Shown piece by piece: positions 52,137-64,000 of a DNA stretch of 64,000 bases (position 1 is the first letter of the stretch; each line of letters starts with the position of its first letter). This stretch comes from Hybos culiciformis. Taxonomy: Eukaryota; Arthropoda; Insecta; Diptera; Hybotidae. The position numbers were made by a program, and so were the translations under genes. The stretch covers positions 24,291,557 to 24,355,556 of the forward strand of contig OZ023273.1 in assembly GCA_964007475.1 (NCBI GenBank), read 5' to 3'. The notes below the pieces were generated by a model, which was not told where the DNA came from, made no database searches, and was given only the letters and a program-made list of their open reading frames with translations.

Positions 52137-55100
52137 TCAATTTTGCAATTTGATAAGATAAATAAATGTCGAAAAATCATCTTATCATTTTCCTAAATTC
52201 AATTTTTGTCTTTTATCAAATTTAACGTTTAATCTGAATTTATTTATTCCATTAAAATATCACTCCCTTTAAAGTAACTCCTAATAAATTAAGAAAAAGA
52301 CGAAAAAAAAAAATGAAAAAAATCAAAAATTCTTTTTCGTATATACGGGAATCCAATATATCTTCCCTCCTTCTGACAAAAAAAAAAATTTGAATAATTT
52401 TTACAAAAAATAAATTTATATTGTATACATATGTATGTTGGTATGTATTTATATATGTATTATATGTATATACATAATATTTATTCTTAAATCTTAGAAA
52501 CATTTTTCATGAAGTTGTAGAAAAAATAAATATAAAATAAATATAAGAACGTAAACAACATTGCATAGTATTTTGATTTCATTCATATCTCTTCTTCGTT
52601 CATATGCTATACATATAGCGCACATATATAACAATATAATATCTCTTCGCCACTATGTTTATTTGGCACCAAAGATTTATTCATATTTTCTTATTTTATT
52701 ATTTGTGTGTGTTTATATTTTTGGTTCATCATGTTGCTGGTTAGGATTTATCCAAAGCTTATCTTCTTATAGTTATATTTCTAGTTTTACATCATTTAAT
52801 TCATTTCATGCAAAAAAAATTGTATGTATTGCAGAAAAATATTTTCCGGACAATATTTTCGGTTTTCTGGTATATTGCATCAAGGATAATACAATTTATA
52901 AATAAAACAATAAAATGGAATAAAATATTGCTATCAGCATCAGTGAACTAATTTTGGGTACAGGGCTGGACTTAGTATCTAGAATGAAAAAATCTCCAGA
53001 GCCTTTTTGGTAGAACAGTTTAAACTTATTTAATTCTGTCGTGTTTCATTTTCTATAAAATTTACAAATAATTATATGATGGCGCTAAAATAAAAAATTT
53101 AACTAGAGTTTTATTGTCGATTATTTTTTTATGTTTGGCCTTGCCAAAAGTCATTATTAATTAATTTTTATCTTTTTTTTTTACATATTTTCCAACAAAA
53201 ATTTTATGAATTTTAATTTCACGTTTTTCTTTTCAAATAAAGCTCACATTGTCACTAAACTATTTTTTTTCATTTCTTTACAAATGGCAATCGTTCAAAC
53301 GAGTTGATTAACGATTTCAGTGAAGTGAATGCCTTTGAAATTTTCCTATAAGAATTTTCCTCCCTAGATATGTGAAAATACTGAAAATACACGAAAATCA
53401 CTAACCATAAAGAATTTGCACAGAAAATGAAAAAGTTTTTCTTATTTATTTATTTTTTTTTGTTCTGTTTGTGGAAAATTATATTTTCGCATTCAGCATT
53501 TTATGCACACATAAATCCGATTTTCAGAGTAAAAAAAAAAATTAAAATAAAGATAGCAATTGGGAAAATTTTTAAATGTTTGACGAAACATAAACAGATA
53601 AAATTTATGTTTCTTGAATAATTATGTTTTTTTTTTATATATACTTATATTTTTCTTCTAAAATATATGCTTGTTAAATGCAGAATTGAGTTACGATAAA
53701 GTAAACCAGGCGAAACTAATAGAAAATTTTTTATTTGAAGAAGAAAATAACCACATTTAAATGAAAAACAAGATAATTTTAATTTTCTTGGTTTCAATTT
53801 CAAACTAATTGAAACAAAAGATTGAAATTATTATGCAAGGACATATAATATACATACATTTATGTATATACGAAGATGGTTTAGTTTTGGTTTAGTTTAC
53901 TTAAAATTTAAATATTTTATTGAAATTTAGGCTGGCATTATATTATCATAGAGAGATTTCTAATTTTGGAAATTTTATTTATAACAATTTATTTTATTTT
54001 CCATTATCTTAATGAAATAAAATACATACGAATAGAATAAACTAATAAAGAAAAAATAATATTAATGAACTTTAAATTGACTCTGTGTAAATAAAGTAAT
54101 CAGTAACATCGTGAAAAAAGATGTGAGGAGGATCTTGTCAGTATTTATAAATTCAAAACCATTATTGTGTAATTGGGATACTTTAAAAGAATTTTAAAGA
54201 TAGATTTTTTTTCCGAGAAAACGTGTATGTAATCCATTTACATCGATTGATAACTAAGGTAACTATATTAATATATCTATAAGTTTTTATGTAAATGGTA
54301 AGGTATGTTTAAATAAATTGTACAATCTAGTTTTCGCTTCTTGTGTAAATTGTATAGTGGATAATTCAGAACCAAAATCATAGTTAGAAATATATTGAAT
54401 TTCGTCATAATCCAGCAATAATTATTATTTCTCATATGCATTTTCATAGAACTTTTATAAAATTATGAATCAATGGTCCTCAGTTATTGAATTTTTAAAG
54501 ATTTTATAAAGCTATATGATAATATGCGATGAAGAAAATGATAAAACAAGGATAAAGATTCTGGATAGAATTGCTTTCCACCAAGCATATAATATTCATA
54601 AAATTATTGTGTTGACAAATTTTGAAGTACATATTGTTATGTTTTTTTTTTGTATTCTAAGTTTTTTGTGCATTCACTCCTCAATAATATCTTTTTCCAA
54701 TGTCATCAATATTCTTTTTTAATTTTAATAATTTTTTTCTATATAGAGATTATCTCCTCGATACATAAAATGTTATTTGTCAGACATTATTCCCTTTTGC
54801 TCCAAAAATTGTTCGAGTGTGAAAATAAAAGTTATTTATTTTGATACATAAAATAGGCATTATATAGAAACGCTCTTTTAACCTCTATACTGACCCCCAT
54901 AAAATTTGATATTTAACTTATACAAAATTATAAAGCTGACGAATATTATATACATTTATTTTGATTGTATAACGCCGGATTTTTGACAACAAGAAAAAAA
55001 GAATAAAATAAAAATATAATATTATATAAAATAAAATTATATTAAAATACAAGGGAAATTCTTAAAAAATATGAAATTATTCATTTATTTTTTTTTTTGT

Positions 55101-56333
55101 ATCTATATTCTATTATTCTAATGAGTGTTTTGGGGGTATAAAAATGGAAAAATCCGCAATACAACAAGTTAAGATAACATTATAGATATGATCACCATGA
55201 GATTTTCAATGGGAATAATTTTACTTTTGCAAAAAAATAAAACACTTTAACCATTTCCAAAAAAAAAAAAAAAAAAACACCAAATTTATGAAAAACATAG
55301 AAGACAAAATATGATTTCATTTTCGTTATGGTGTTTTTATATGAATCGAATTTTTTTATTTGCATCTATGAAATTTTTTTTTCAAGGGAAAATTATATTT
55401 AAATTTTAGCATAATTTTGGTAAAATTTGATGCAAAAATTTCGACAAATGTTCTTATTTTTTCGACAATATTCTTGACATCTGGGACTCAAATGAACAGC
55501 AAATTAAGCAAAGCATATATGTAGTATTATATATGAAAATTTTGTACAAATTTATCAGCCATACAGAAAATCTCCATTTTATAATATAAAAAAAAATTTT
55601 TTTGTTCGAAAAATAAACAAAAAAAATAAAATAAATTTAATTTCTAACAGGAAATATAAATTTTTCACCTAAGGCATAGATTGATTTAACTTCAAGTGGA
55701 TCCTATTTGTAAATTTTTCCTTATATTAAAAAAAAAAAAAAACATACAATTTTTTTTTACTATAATAGGGGAGAGAAAAATATTTTTCATTTGTTTATTT
55801 TTTATTTTTTTCATATTTTTTTATTTTATGAGTTTTCTGTTTATAGAAATTTAAATAAAAACAGAGTTTTTTTTTTTTTATTTTTATAAGATTTAATATA
55901 CACATTTATTATTCAAGAGAAAATGAAAAATAAAAAAAAAAATAATAATAATAAAATAAAAAAAAAAAAAACTTTGCGGAATGTTAAAAAATATGTCATT
56001 TTTTTTCTCTCTGATAATAACAATGTGTGTACATAAACATCCTGCGAAGATATTTTATTGTTATTATTATTATTACTTTATGAAAAAAAAAAATAAAAAA
56101 TTGTTAGACAAGGGAGATGAACCTAATATATAAGTACATACATATGTATTATTTTTTTGCATAGAATATTGTATGCTAAAAAAAATTCCTTAAAATACGA
56201 TTGTAGAAAAAATGTTGGTTAAACGAGTGAGTGGCTATGAAAAAATTAAAGACTTTTCATTTCATTTTTAACAGACTTTGAGTAATTAGGAAATAACTAC
56301 AGTTTTTGGAAAAAATAAATCTTTGCCAATTAC

Positions 56334-56394
56334 CTGAAAGTGTCAGAGCTTCAAATTTATTTGAAATTATTAAAAAAAAATAACAAAGCATCAT
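56334..56394 (-). CDS. Exon 1: start codon and signal peptide
   Basis: Sixty-one bases give 20 codons plus one base (phase 1). The exon opens with two consecutive ATG codons at 56394-56389, directly preceded by an in-frame TAA, so translation must start here if the exon is real. The peptide begins MMLCYFFLII, a short hydrophobic core, followed by SNKFEALTLS; signal peptidase could cut after the FEA motif. The donor reads TTTCAG|GTAATT. The last base, G, joins TT from exon 2 to make valine, and the next residues STNC open the first cysteine module. A short AT-rich exon 12 kb from its neighbour could arise by chance, so this is less certain than exons 2-8. The joint fit of start codon, upstream stop, signal peptide, donor and phase supports it. 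Confidence 0.68.
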
Positions 56395-59300
56395 TTAGAT
56401 TGATACATTGGTCACCTTGGCTCCTTTAATACCATTAAGTCAGTCATATACTTTCTCTGATCGACATCTCTCTACCAAAATATTAATTTTCATTAGAATT
56501 CATTTAAACTTTTTAAAAATTTAAAATTTATAAAAATTTTGTATGAAAATTATTTTGATCCTTGGCCGGTTGCAAGCCTATAACTCAGTTTTAAGCAGAG
56601 GTGATTGAAAGTGATCAACATTATGCATGTTTTGGCATTTAAAGAATAAAAATCGATTATTTAGTTTATTATTTATAAGCATTTATATATACGGCAGAAG
56701 GACTGACGGATGGACATTTAATGAAAACATAATGTCCGTTTTTGAAATTTTTGATGGAAAACAGGCTAAAAAAGTAGGATAATTTATTGATTAATCGAAT
56801 AAAATTTTAGGTACGGTTTAATAAAACAGCGGTATTATACTTTGGATGTGGAATCATAAATATCTATATATTTGCGAAATAATACTCAAGTTTGTGCCAT
56901 TTTCTTGTTTTATGTTCTGTAAAATTTTTTTATTAACAATTATTGTTTTTTTCTTTTCCTTGTTAGAATTAAAAGTGAAACATAGGTAATGATTAAAGAA
57001 GAACGTTTTTTTTTTTGCATCTATTTAGATGGGAGGCATATGATTTTTTTTTGAATAATTGATGTTAAATGGAAATTAAGTTTAATATGTTTGAAAGATA
57101 AATAAAATGGCATTTAAATTTTTTAATGAATTTTTGGCGAACTTTTTTAAAGTAAATAACTTGGAGGTGGGATAATTATTTTTATGTGTTTTTTGAATAA
57201 ATTTTTTAGGGTTAATCTGTAGGTTTATTTTTAATTATAAGTTATAACGTTTGAAAATGAAAACTTAAAGATTAATATCCGAATGAATACTGTTTAATAA
57301 GCACTAAAGAACTTGACTAGCCTTGAGCTTGCTGTAAAAATATTTTCTAATTTTTCTTTTCTTTTAAATGCCACAATACGGCAATATATCCACAATTAGA
57401 AAGACAATTAAAATTTTAAGGGTTTCAGTGATCTTTTTTTTTATGGTGATGTAATATTTTAATTGTTTAAATTTACAAAAATTATACTCATCAATAATAT
57501 TAATAAATAAGGATTCAAAAAAATCTAACCAGTCGTCAACCAAAGTTCAATATAAAAAATTTATGTATTTTATTATTATTCAAGGAAAATCTGTCAGAAA
57601 ATTTATAGCTTATGTCTATAATAAATTGTTTCAGCAGCTTTTCACATTTTTAAGTCATAAAGAAGGCAAGAGCAAAAAAAAAAACAGAAAAATAAAAATT
57701 ATGATATTCTTTGGTAATGAAAAATAATTGTAAAGAATTTTTACAAAGATACGCTACGCACGCATAAAATAAAATGATAAAAAGAGGAAAAAGAAAAAAA
57801 AAAAAAAGCAAAAAAAAAAGATATAAAAATGAAAATATTTTTTAATATCAAGAAATGTTAAAGGAAGTAATCAGAGCAATGTAGTACACAAAAAAAAAAA
57901 AAAAAACAAGAATGAAATGAAATGAAATATTACCTTTGTTGATAATAACAGCTAATGAGAAATTTTAAAATCTTACTGGGAGCCTTTTAACTTTATTTGT
58001 TTGTTATACATATACATACATAATGTATATATAGATATGTATTACATTTATGTTCTGTCATTGAAAAATATATTTATAATAATCAGAGAGGGAACGATGA
58101 AACAATGATTTAATAAATTTATTTATCAGGAATTATTATTAATAATCTTGTTTTTTTATTTTTTGTTTTTTTTTGTTTTTGATGTTTTATTATGAAATTC
58201 CTAATATTTAATTGATTTTTTTTTTATCTAATTTTAAATTGTTATGGCACAGAAGATACACACAGGTAGATACAATACTGTACCTAGGTAGGGAAAAATA
58301 ACAGAAATATTTTATTAATTTTTTTCTTTCTTTTTGATTTTTACATAACCCTTTTTTTTAAGGAAGGAAGCAAACATTATTAAAAAAAAAAAGTTATGTA
58401 ATGATTTTAAGGCTTTGGAAGGATTCTTGTTAAGGCTATATACACATATATTGATTTTATTAAATGAGTTAAGAAAGAAATTATGTAATTTAATTTCATG
58501 CTTCTTCATGTTTTGAAAATGTAATTTATTTTATTTTAATTTTTTTTTTTGGAAAAATCGTGGGTACATAGGATATAACATGAAATAAGAAATATTACTT
58601 TTACTAAACGGAAAGGGTATCTGACATTTCAAAGGAATCTTATTAACTCCTAATAATATTCGAAACTTTAAATTTGAAATTAGGGCTACATTAAAGTAAT
58701 CTCAAGAAAATAGTAAGTATATAATTAATTCATAGTCAAGATAAAATTACATAATTTTTTAATAAAAATTATATATATATATGTATAAAATTTAAAAAAG
58801 TTAAAAAAAAACTTTAATTGCGAATTTTTTTAAATATAGTTAATTCTTGTTGTATATAGCGACAATATGTATAAGTTAATTTCGCAATTTCAAATTCAAG
58901 ATTTTCCAGATTTTTTAACATTGGTTTCAAATTTTAAATACCCAAGTTTTTTTTTCAAATGAAATTCTAATTTAGATTCTCACTCTTCTTCAATATATAC
59001 CACAGAAAATCGAAAAAAAATCGACTTTTTTAATTAAAGTAATTAATACTTCGAATTTTGGTTAAGATATGATACAAACATATAATATACATACGTATAA
59101 TATTTTTATGCAAACCATTAAAGTAAAAAATGTTGTAATTTGGTTTTTAAACTACCACTTGTTTTGAATATTATTATTACTTATTACTTACCTTCGACTT
59201 TTGTTCAAAGTTAGAAACGTTAATTAAAGATTTTTATTGATTTTAAGAGAACTAGAAATAGAAGTATCCAAGCAATGGTTGCTTAGTTCACCAGTAGCAT

Positions 59301-62300
59301 GATTGGCGGTTTAATTAATTATTGGCATGAAAATTTTTTTGCATACTAGAAGAATACATTTTAGTTCATTTATTTTTCAATAATTTTTTTTTGTTTTTAA
59401 ATCAATTTTCAATAAAGTGACAAAAAAATAAAGTTAGTTAATTTTAATTTCTTTTATATACTCTATATGTATATTCTGTCAGATGATAAAAATCTGAGTG
59501 CATCCACAAAAAAAATTAAAAAATTCAATATATATTTATATTAAATTAAAATAAAAATAAAAAAAAAATTAAAATAACCAACCAAAATTACAAGCATGTA
59601 AACAATAACAAAAAAAAAATAAGTTTTCAATTAAAATAAGGTAGATTAAAAGTGAAATTCATTGAATTTTAAACAGGGGAAAGAACTGTACACATTTGAA
59701 AATGAATTTTTTAAATATGTACAAATTTTTCAATTAAAAACAAAAATAATAATAATAAATGAAATAAAATAAAATACAAAAAAAAAAAAAAATTTAAATA
59801 ATTTTTTTTTTTTGTGGCTTTAATTCAGTTAATTCTGTTTTTGCTTTCATTATTATTATTTTTTTTTTTTTGTATTTCAAATTGGTGGCAGCAATAGTGG
59901 TTTGACAGGACAAAAAAAAAAAAAACAAAAAAGAAATTAAACAAAAAAGAAAATTGAAAATAACAAACAAATAAAAAAAAAATTTAAACAGAAAAAAAAA
60001 CATAAATAAAACCAGTCTAAAAGCAGTCAGAAAGTAAATAAAAACAAATAAAACAGAGCACTGAATGAATGGTAAAAAAAAAAAAATTCATAGAATTCCA
60101 AAAGCTGCGATCTTGACCTTTGCGGAGTTTTTGTTGTGTTTTAAGTTTTATTTTATTATAATTTTTTTTTTTTATTATTTGAATAAAAAAATAAAAAAAT
60201 TTATTCAATGCATTCAGTCAGGATGACGAAAATAAAAAAATTCCTCCTATTTTATATAACTCTTTTTTTTTTTTTTCACATATTTATTTTTTTATGTTAA
60301 ATGCAAATAAATTGGGAAACAATTTCAATTACCTACTTTTTTTTTTCATGATACTATTTTTTAACTAGCAATTATTTGAATGCAATATTTTTTTTTAATT
60401 ATTAATGGCAATATGGGGACGTTAATTTTTATTTGACTTATTTTACTTTTCATATAAATTTAATGGAAAATAAAGATAACTTTATCGAAACAATACGTAA
60501 AAAATTTCAATATTTTTAATATCTTCGAATAATTTAATATAAAAACAACTTAGTGAAATATTAATAACAAGCCGATTATGTGTGAATGTATGTCAGGAGA
60601 GTTCAGGGTTACGTCGATTTTGATGCGGCATTCAGAACTAAATAATAAAGGAATAAAGGAAGAATAAAGTAAATTTAGTTGAAATTTTTTTGCAGACGGG
60701 AAACATAGATTCTAATAAAATTAAATTTAAAATATTCAAAACAAACCGGATGTTGTTTGGTAGTGTAATAAATTTGATTTTGTATGTTACTATATATACC
60801 TACTCAATACTACTGACTAGGTTTTGATGTGGTATTAAGTACTAAACACTATACGTGTTTGGAGAAGGTGTCTGCGTTTGAATTTATCTAGAATCTAGAT
60901 AAAATTTATTAACAGCCGAGAAGCCGAGAAAAAATTAAAACTAAAAAGCAAAACTGCTACTAATTTCATAATACGCAGTATAAACATTATAAAATAAAAA
61001 TTTCTACTTCAAGTGCTAACTCTTAGATTTCTCGTTACAAAGTATTCGGCGATAATAATGACCTAGTAACTATAATATCGTAGTATTCGTAACTAGAGTT
61101 TCTTCACCCTCATTCTATATTTTCAAGCAAAAACCAGATTGTAATAAAAATACTGCGTGGTAAGCTTTTATAATTTTGATTACAAAAAAAAAAAACAATT
61201 TTTCGAAAATTTAAACTTCAGAAATTATACATATTCACATAACTTTATATTCATTTCAATTTATTGCAAATCTTCTACATTTCACATATTTCAATCTACA
61301 AAAAAGAAACTTAAAGTTAAACTTAGAAAAAGAAAAAAAATTGTTTTTTCTTTTTTTGGAAATAAAAAAAAAATTATCGCACAATATCAAAAATACATAA
61401 AAATAATGTGTATATATTTCTTTTATGTAAGAAAAACTTATTCAGTAAAAAAAAAAAATTTCTTCAACTTCGCAATCACATTTTGGTTATACATATTATG
61501 TATATATGTAAAATGTTTCTTTTTTTTTCCCATCGCATCGTTTGAAATATTTATTGAATAGAATTTCGAATAAATTATATATATTTTTTTTTTTTATAAA
61601 CAGTTTCTTGAAGTTTGAAAATAATAAACTGTTTTTGAATATTCATAAATATAAATATAGTGTGAATATTGTGGTATATAAAAAATTATTTTGAAAAAGA
61701 TTTTGGGATATAAATATTATAAAATAATTTTAAAAATAGAAGAAGAAGTAGAAGTAGTGCCTTTTTTGTCATCATTTTTGATATTGTATGTCAAGTTTGA
61801 GCTGAACTTTAATCAGAACTTTAATATAATGATTAAATTCGTGTGCAATACTGTCATCAGCTTCCTTCAAACTCACTATCATCTACGTTTCTAAGTTATT
61901 AATTCTTTATCCATTTAACTTTGCATCATCGTCATCGTTGTTGTATTTTTCTTTTGCCTTTAACAAACATTGAACATCAAAGTTCAATAAAAAAAAATTA
62001 ATCGTACCTACAATTAGAAATAAAGAAAAGTGTGAAATGTGAAAAGTGTCATCAAACCTTTAGAAATATTTTCCTATAAAAAAGTATCATGACAATTAGA
62101 AAATTAATTTGAGAAAATTTAACTTACTGCTTCTGCTGAGAGAAAATAAGCGAAGAAAATTAATTTTTTTTATTTCACTTTTCTTCTCTTCTTTTACTGC
62201 AAGTAAACTATTTGTTAAAATGTAAATTATTTTTCTTCATTTTTTTTTTTTTCAATTTTTACTTTAATGGTTCAAATGCATTTTGAATTTTAAAGAGTTT

Positions 62301-64000
62301 TAAATTTATTTATTTTTTTTTGTTCTGCTTCTGTTTTCCAGTTTCTAAGGTCGTTTAAAGAACTTCTTTTATTTTATTTTTTTTTAACTTTTTCATTTTT
62401 TGAGAAAATAATAAATATTTCAAAGGGTTTCTTTGAAATTATTATAAGAAAAAAATAAAAATTACTTAATTTATTTGAAAGTCTACATCAAAGCTACGGA
62501 ATAAATTTGAAAATTGTTCATTTAAATATTTTACTTATGTATTTCTACTGCAATTAGAAATATATATGTGTACATTGGTCCGGAAACAAGAAAAAAAAAA
62601 AGAATATATTTTTTTTTGAAGATTTTCTAATTAATAAAGAAGAAAGAAAAATTGAATAATTCGAAGGCTTCTTTCAATGTTGTAACTAAGGAGTTTTCAT
62701 TTCAGATTAAAGTTTTTTTTACCCGCCAAAATTTGTTTTCCATTATCTTTAAAAATCTTAATGTTTTTTTTGCTTTACTTGCAACACAACACTTAATCAA
62801 AAAATTAAAAATACATGTTATTTTCATTTTCTTATAGTAGTAGAATCATGAAAATATATAAATCAAAAACTTTAGTATAGTGTAACATTACAATTAGAAC
62901 TATTAAAAATTAGTTAAAATCATGTGATTTCGTGCAATTTTTAACATTTCTGATTAGCACTGGTTAAATGAAATGTTTACAAAAAAAAAAACTAAGTAGA
63001 ACGGAAATAAAATATATGTTTTTTTTGTTCTCTCTCGTTTCTTTTTTTAAAATTTGAATTACAATGTGCCGTACCTACATATGATGTTATTAAGAAATTA
63101 AATTTTAAAAAGCTCCAGTTTTATTGCTGAAGTTAACATAATAATGATTGGACACAATTAGCACGTAAAGAAAAAATTTCATATTTTTTATTTTGAGAAT
63201 TTCGTTTTTTTTTTTTCTTGTATTTTTATATCCTTTTAATTATAAGTCACACAAAGTGATTTATTATGTAAAATAATATTATAAAAAAAAAAATGGATTA
63301 TTAGAATAATAAATTTTGTTAATTTCTTTCCCATGATCTCTGCGGGTATTAATATAGGACATTCAACTGCAACTTCAGCTTCAGTGCAGGTATTTAAAAT
63401 TTAAGATACATGCATAAAATATTTAGAATTCAAGCAGAATATTACATTTTGCATTGATTGTAAGAAGTCAAATTAAAAACGACGTTCAAAAAATTTCATT
63501 ATCTCAAAAATGAAATCAAAAATCCGACAGAGTGTTATAAGTTGTCGAAATTTGATATTTGATAGGCTTAGGCACATTATAGTTCAGATAAAAATCAAAT
63601 GATCAAATGAATAAAAATTTTCAGGAAGATATTACATATATGAATTTGAAAACTGAAACACAGTTTTTATTAATAGAGTCACATAATTTTTTACACAAAA
63701 TTTTGCTTTATAATACAAACATTTTTAGAAAATTTTATCTATATTTTGGATTTAAATATATTTAAATGCATTTTATTACACCATAAATCTGTGCGAGATT
63801 AATTTTCAAAGTTTTCTTCATAATTCACCCTAATTTTTTTTTAGTCATTCATGAGTATTTAATAAAAAGGTGAAAATATTTAAATTTAGAATGAAATATT
63901 AAAACAAATTAGGTGAAACCTAAAAATGTTACGTAAAATTAATTTTTATATACATTAATGTTAGAAGCATAATATTATACAACATTGTATTTTATAATAT
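56395..64000 (-). other. 5' flank of the main gene; UTR/promoter expected, none proven
   Basis: No coding exon is supported on either strand here. A strong donor-like CGAAG|GTAAGTAA on the minus strand at about 59186-59196 could end a 5' UTR exon; the frame before it is closed by TGA, so it would be non-coding. A patch at 56560-56760 (GGCCGGTTGCAAGCC and CAGAAGGACTGACGGATGG motifs) resembles dispersed insect repeats. A 21-bp near-palindrome TTTATCTAGA-A-TCTAGATAAA sits at 60883-60903. The 134-codon plus-strand frame at 61157-61561 is dominated by Lys, Phe, Ile and Tyr and is most likely chance. The rest is AT-rich. Confidence 0.6.

Larger units (their letters stand above)
44283..56333 (-). 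other. Intron 1, 12.1 kb
   Basis: A+T-rich first intron separating the signal-peptide exon from the rest, a common insect gene layout. It contains a 21-bp direct repeat (44392-44442), MITEs at 44749-44872 and 48648-48862, a tRNA-derived SINE at 49781-49910 and an AT microsatellite at 52091-52128. A CAGGGCTGGACTTAG motif at 52960-52976 resembles a hAT-type element end, but I found no partner. The 114-codon plus-strand frame at 52561-52905 is rejected as chance. The long stretches 45.0-48.6, 50.0-52.0 and 53.1-56.3 kb hold only homopolymer and short AT repeats. Confidence 0.75.
17663..56394 (-). other. Multi-exon insect gene, DUF7042-DUF7045-type secreted cysteine-rich protein (5' eight exons)
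   Basis: Eight minus-strand coding islands join in frame into 352 codons plus two bases. The order is signal peptide, a CTFP...W.G.W module with a C-H-R-C motif, a low-complexity acidic linker, a CPLRGPYTFTYNRG module, an LTCLANWKDG...YRCFVYEK module, then a second CDFPTWFKG...W module. The cysteine spacing and the start on a signal peptide indicate an extracellular or secretory-pathway protein. The match to the insect proteins annotated DUF7042, DUF7043, DUF7044 and DUF7045 is from memory of the family and was not searched. Molecular function is unknown. All exon junctions are AG/GT and all phases agree, which is the main evidence that these islands form one gene. The 3' end lies beyond the last exon seen, so the C-terminus, including any transmembrane anchor, is not visible. 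Confidence 0.88.

Noticed and set aside
52561..52905. Plus-strand open frame of 114 codons
   Set aside because: Starts at TTG, and is Ile/Ser/Tyr/Phe-rich with no purine-first codon bias or recognisable motif. The middle part has slightly higher G+C, so it could be rechecked with transcripts, but I cannot support a gene.
57920..57990. Alternative first exon ending CAACAAAG|GTAATA on the minus strand
   Set aside because: Phase would fit exon 2, but an in-frame stop lies ten codons upstream with no ATG between.
60883..60903. Near-perfect 21-bp palindrome TTTATCTAGA-A-TCTAGATAAA
   Set aside because: No associated element or gene nearby; kept as a note only.
61157..61561. Longest plus-strand open frame, 134 codons
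   Set aside because: It has no ATG at its start, is dominated by Lys/Phe/Ile/Tyr with homopolymer-coded runs, and shows no G+C rise or domain; expected by chance in such AT-rich DNA.

Overview
The window is eukaryotic DNA, very A+T-rich (about four fifths A+T by eye), full of homopolymer A/T runs, with no operons and almost no long reading frames. Coding sequence shows up as short islands of higher G+C and sustained open frame, bounded by AG/GT splice signals. I can join eight such islands on the minus strand into one gene. The protein fits an insect-specific family of secreted or membrane-anchored cysteine-rich proteins, known to me only by domain-of-unknown-function names (DUF7042-DUF7045; from memory, not searched). 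The host is therefore most likely an insect; I cannot name the order.

Main gene, read right to left: exon 1 (56334-56394, start codon and signal peptide), exon 2 (44135-44282), exon 3 (42812-43044), exon 4 (28535-28648), exon 5 (28066-28203), exon 6 (24364-24501), exon 7 (22564-22661) and exon 8 (17663-17790). Every junction keeps the frame (phases 1, 2, 1, 1, 1, 1, 0, then an open phase 2), giving 352 codons plus two bases with no internal stop. Introns are about 12.1, 1.1, 14.2, 0.33, 3.6, 1.7 and 4.8 kb. The 3' part is missing: I found no exon after 17663 down to base 1, so intron 8 is over 17.6 kb or holds an exon I missed.

Intron 3 (28649-42811) holds the least explained material. It contains a 58-codon minus-strand exon-like frame ending in a stop (38796-38973), a decayed plus-strand coding segment (38963-39419), and two plus-strand frames offset by one frameshift (35018-35405), with another short coding-like stretch before them (about 34550-34661).

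The rest is repeat-rich non-coding DNA. The clearest elements are a 1.1-kb Harbinger-like element with a TAA duplication carrying two foldback elements (2588-3686), a second small Harbinger-like MITE (39461-39703), three MITEs with TA duplications (19452-19724, 44749-44872, 48648-48862), two less certain inverted-repeat elements (about 7212-7430 and 26085-26455), a tRNA-derived SINE (49781-49910), a perfect-register 14-bp tandem array (26661-26730) and an AT microsatellite (52091-52128). I saw no intact tRNA, rRNA or CRISPR. Nothing to the right of 56394 is supported as coding; it would hold the 5' UTR and promoter.
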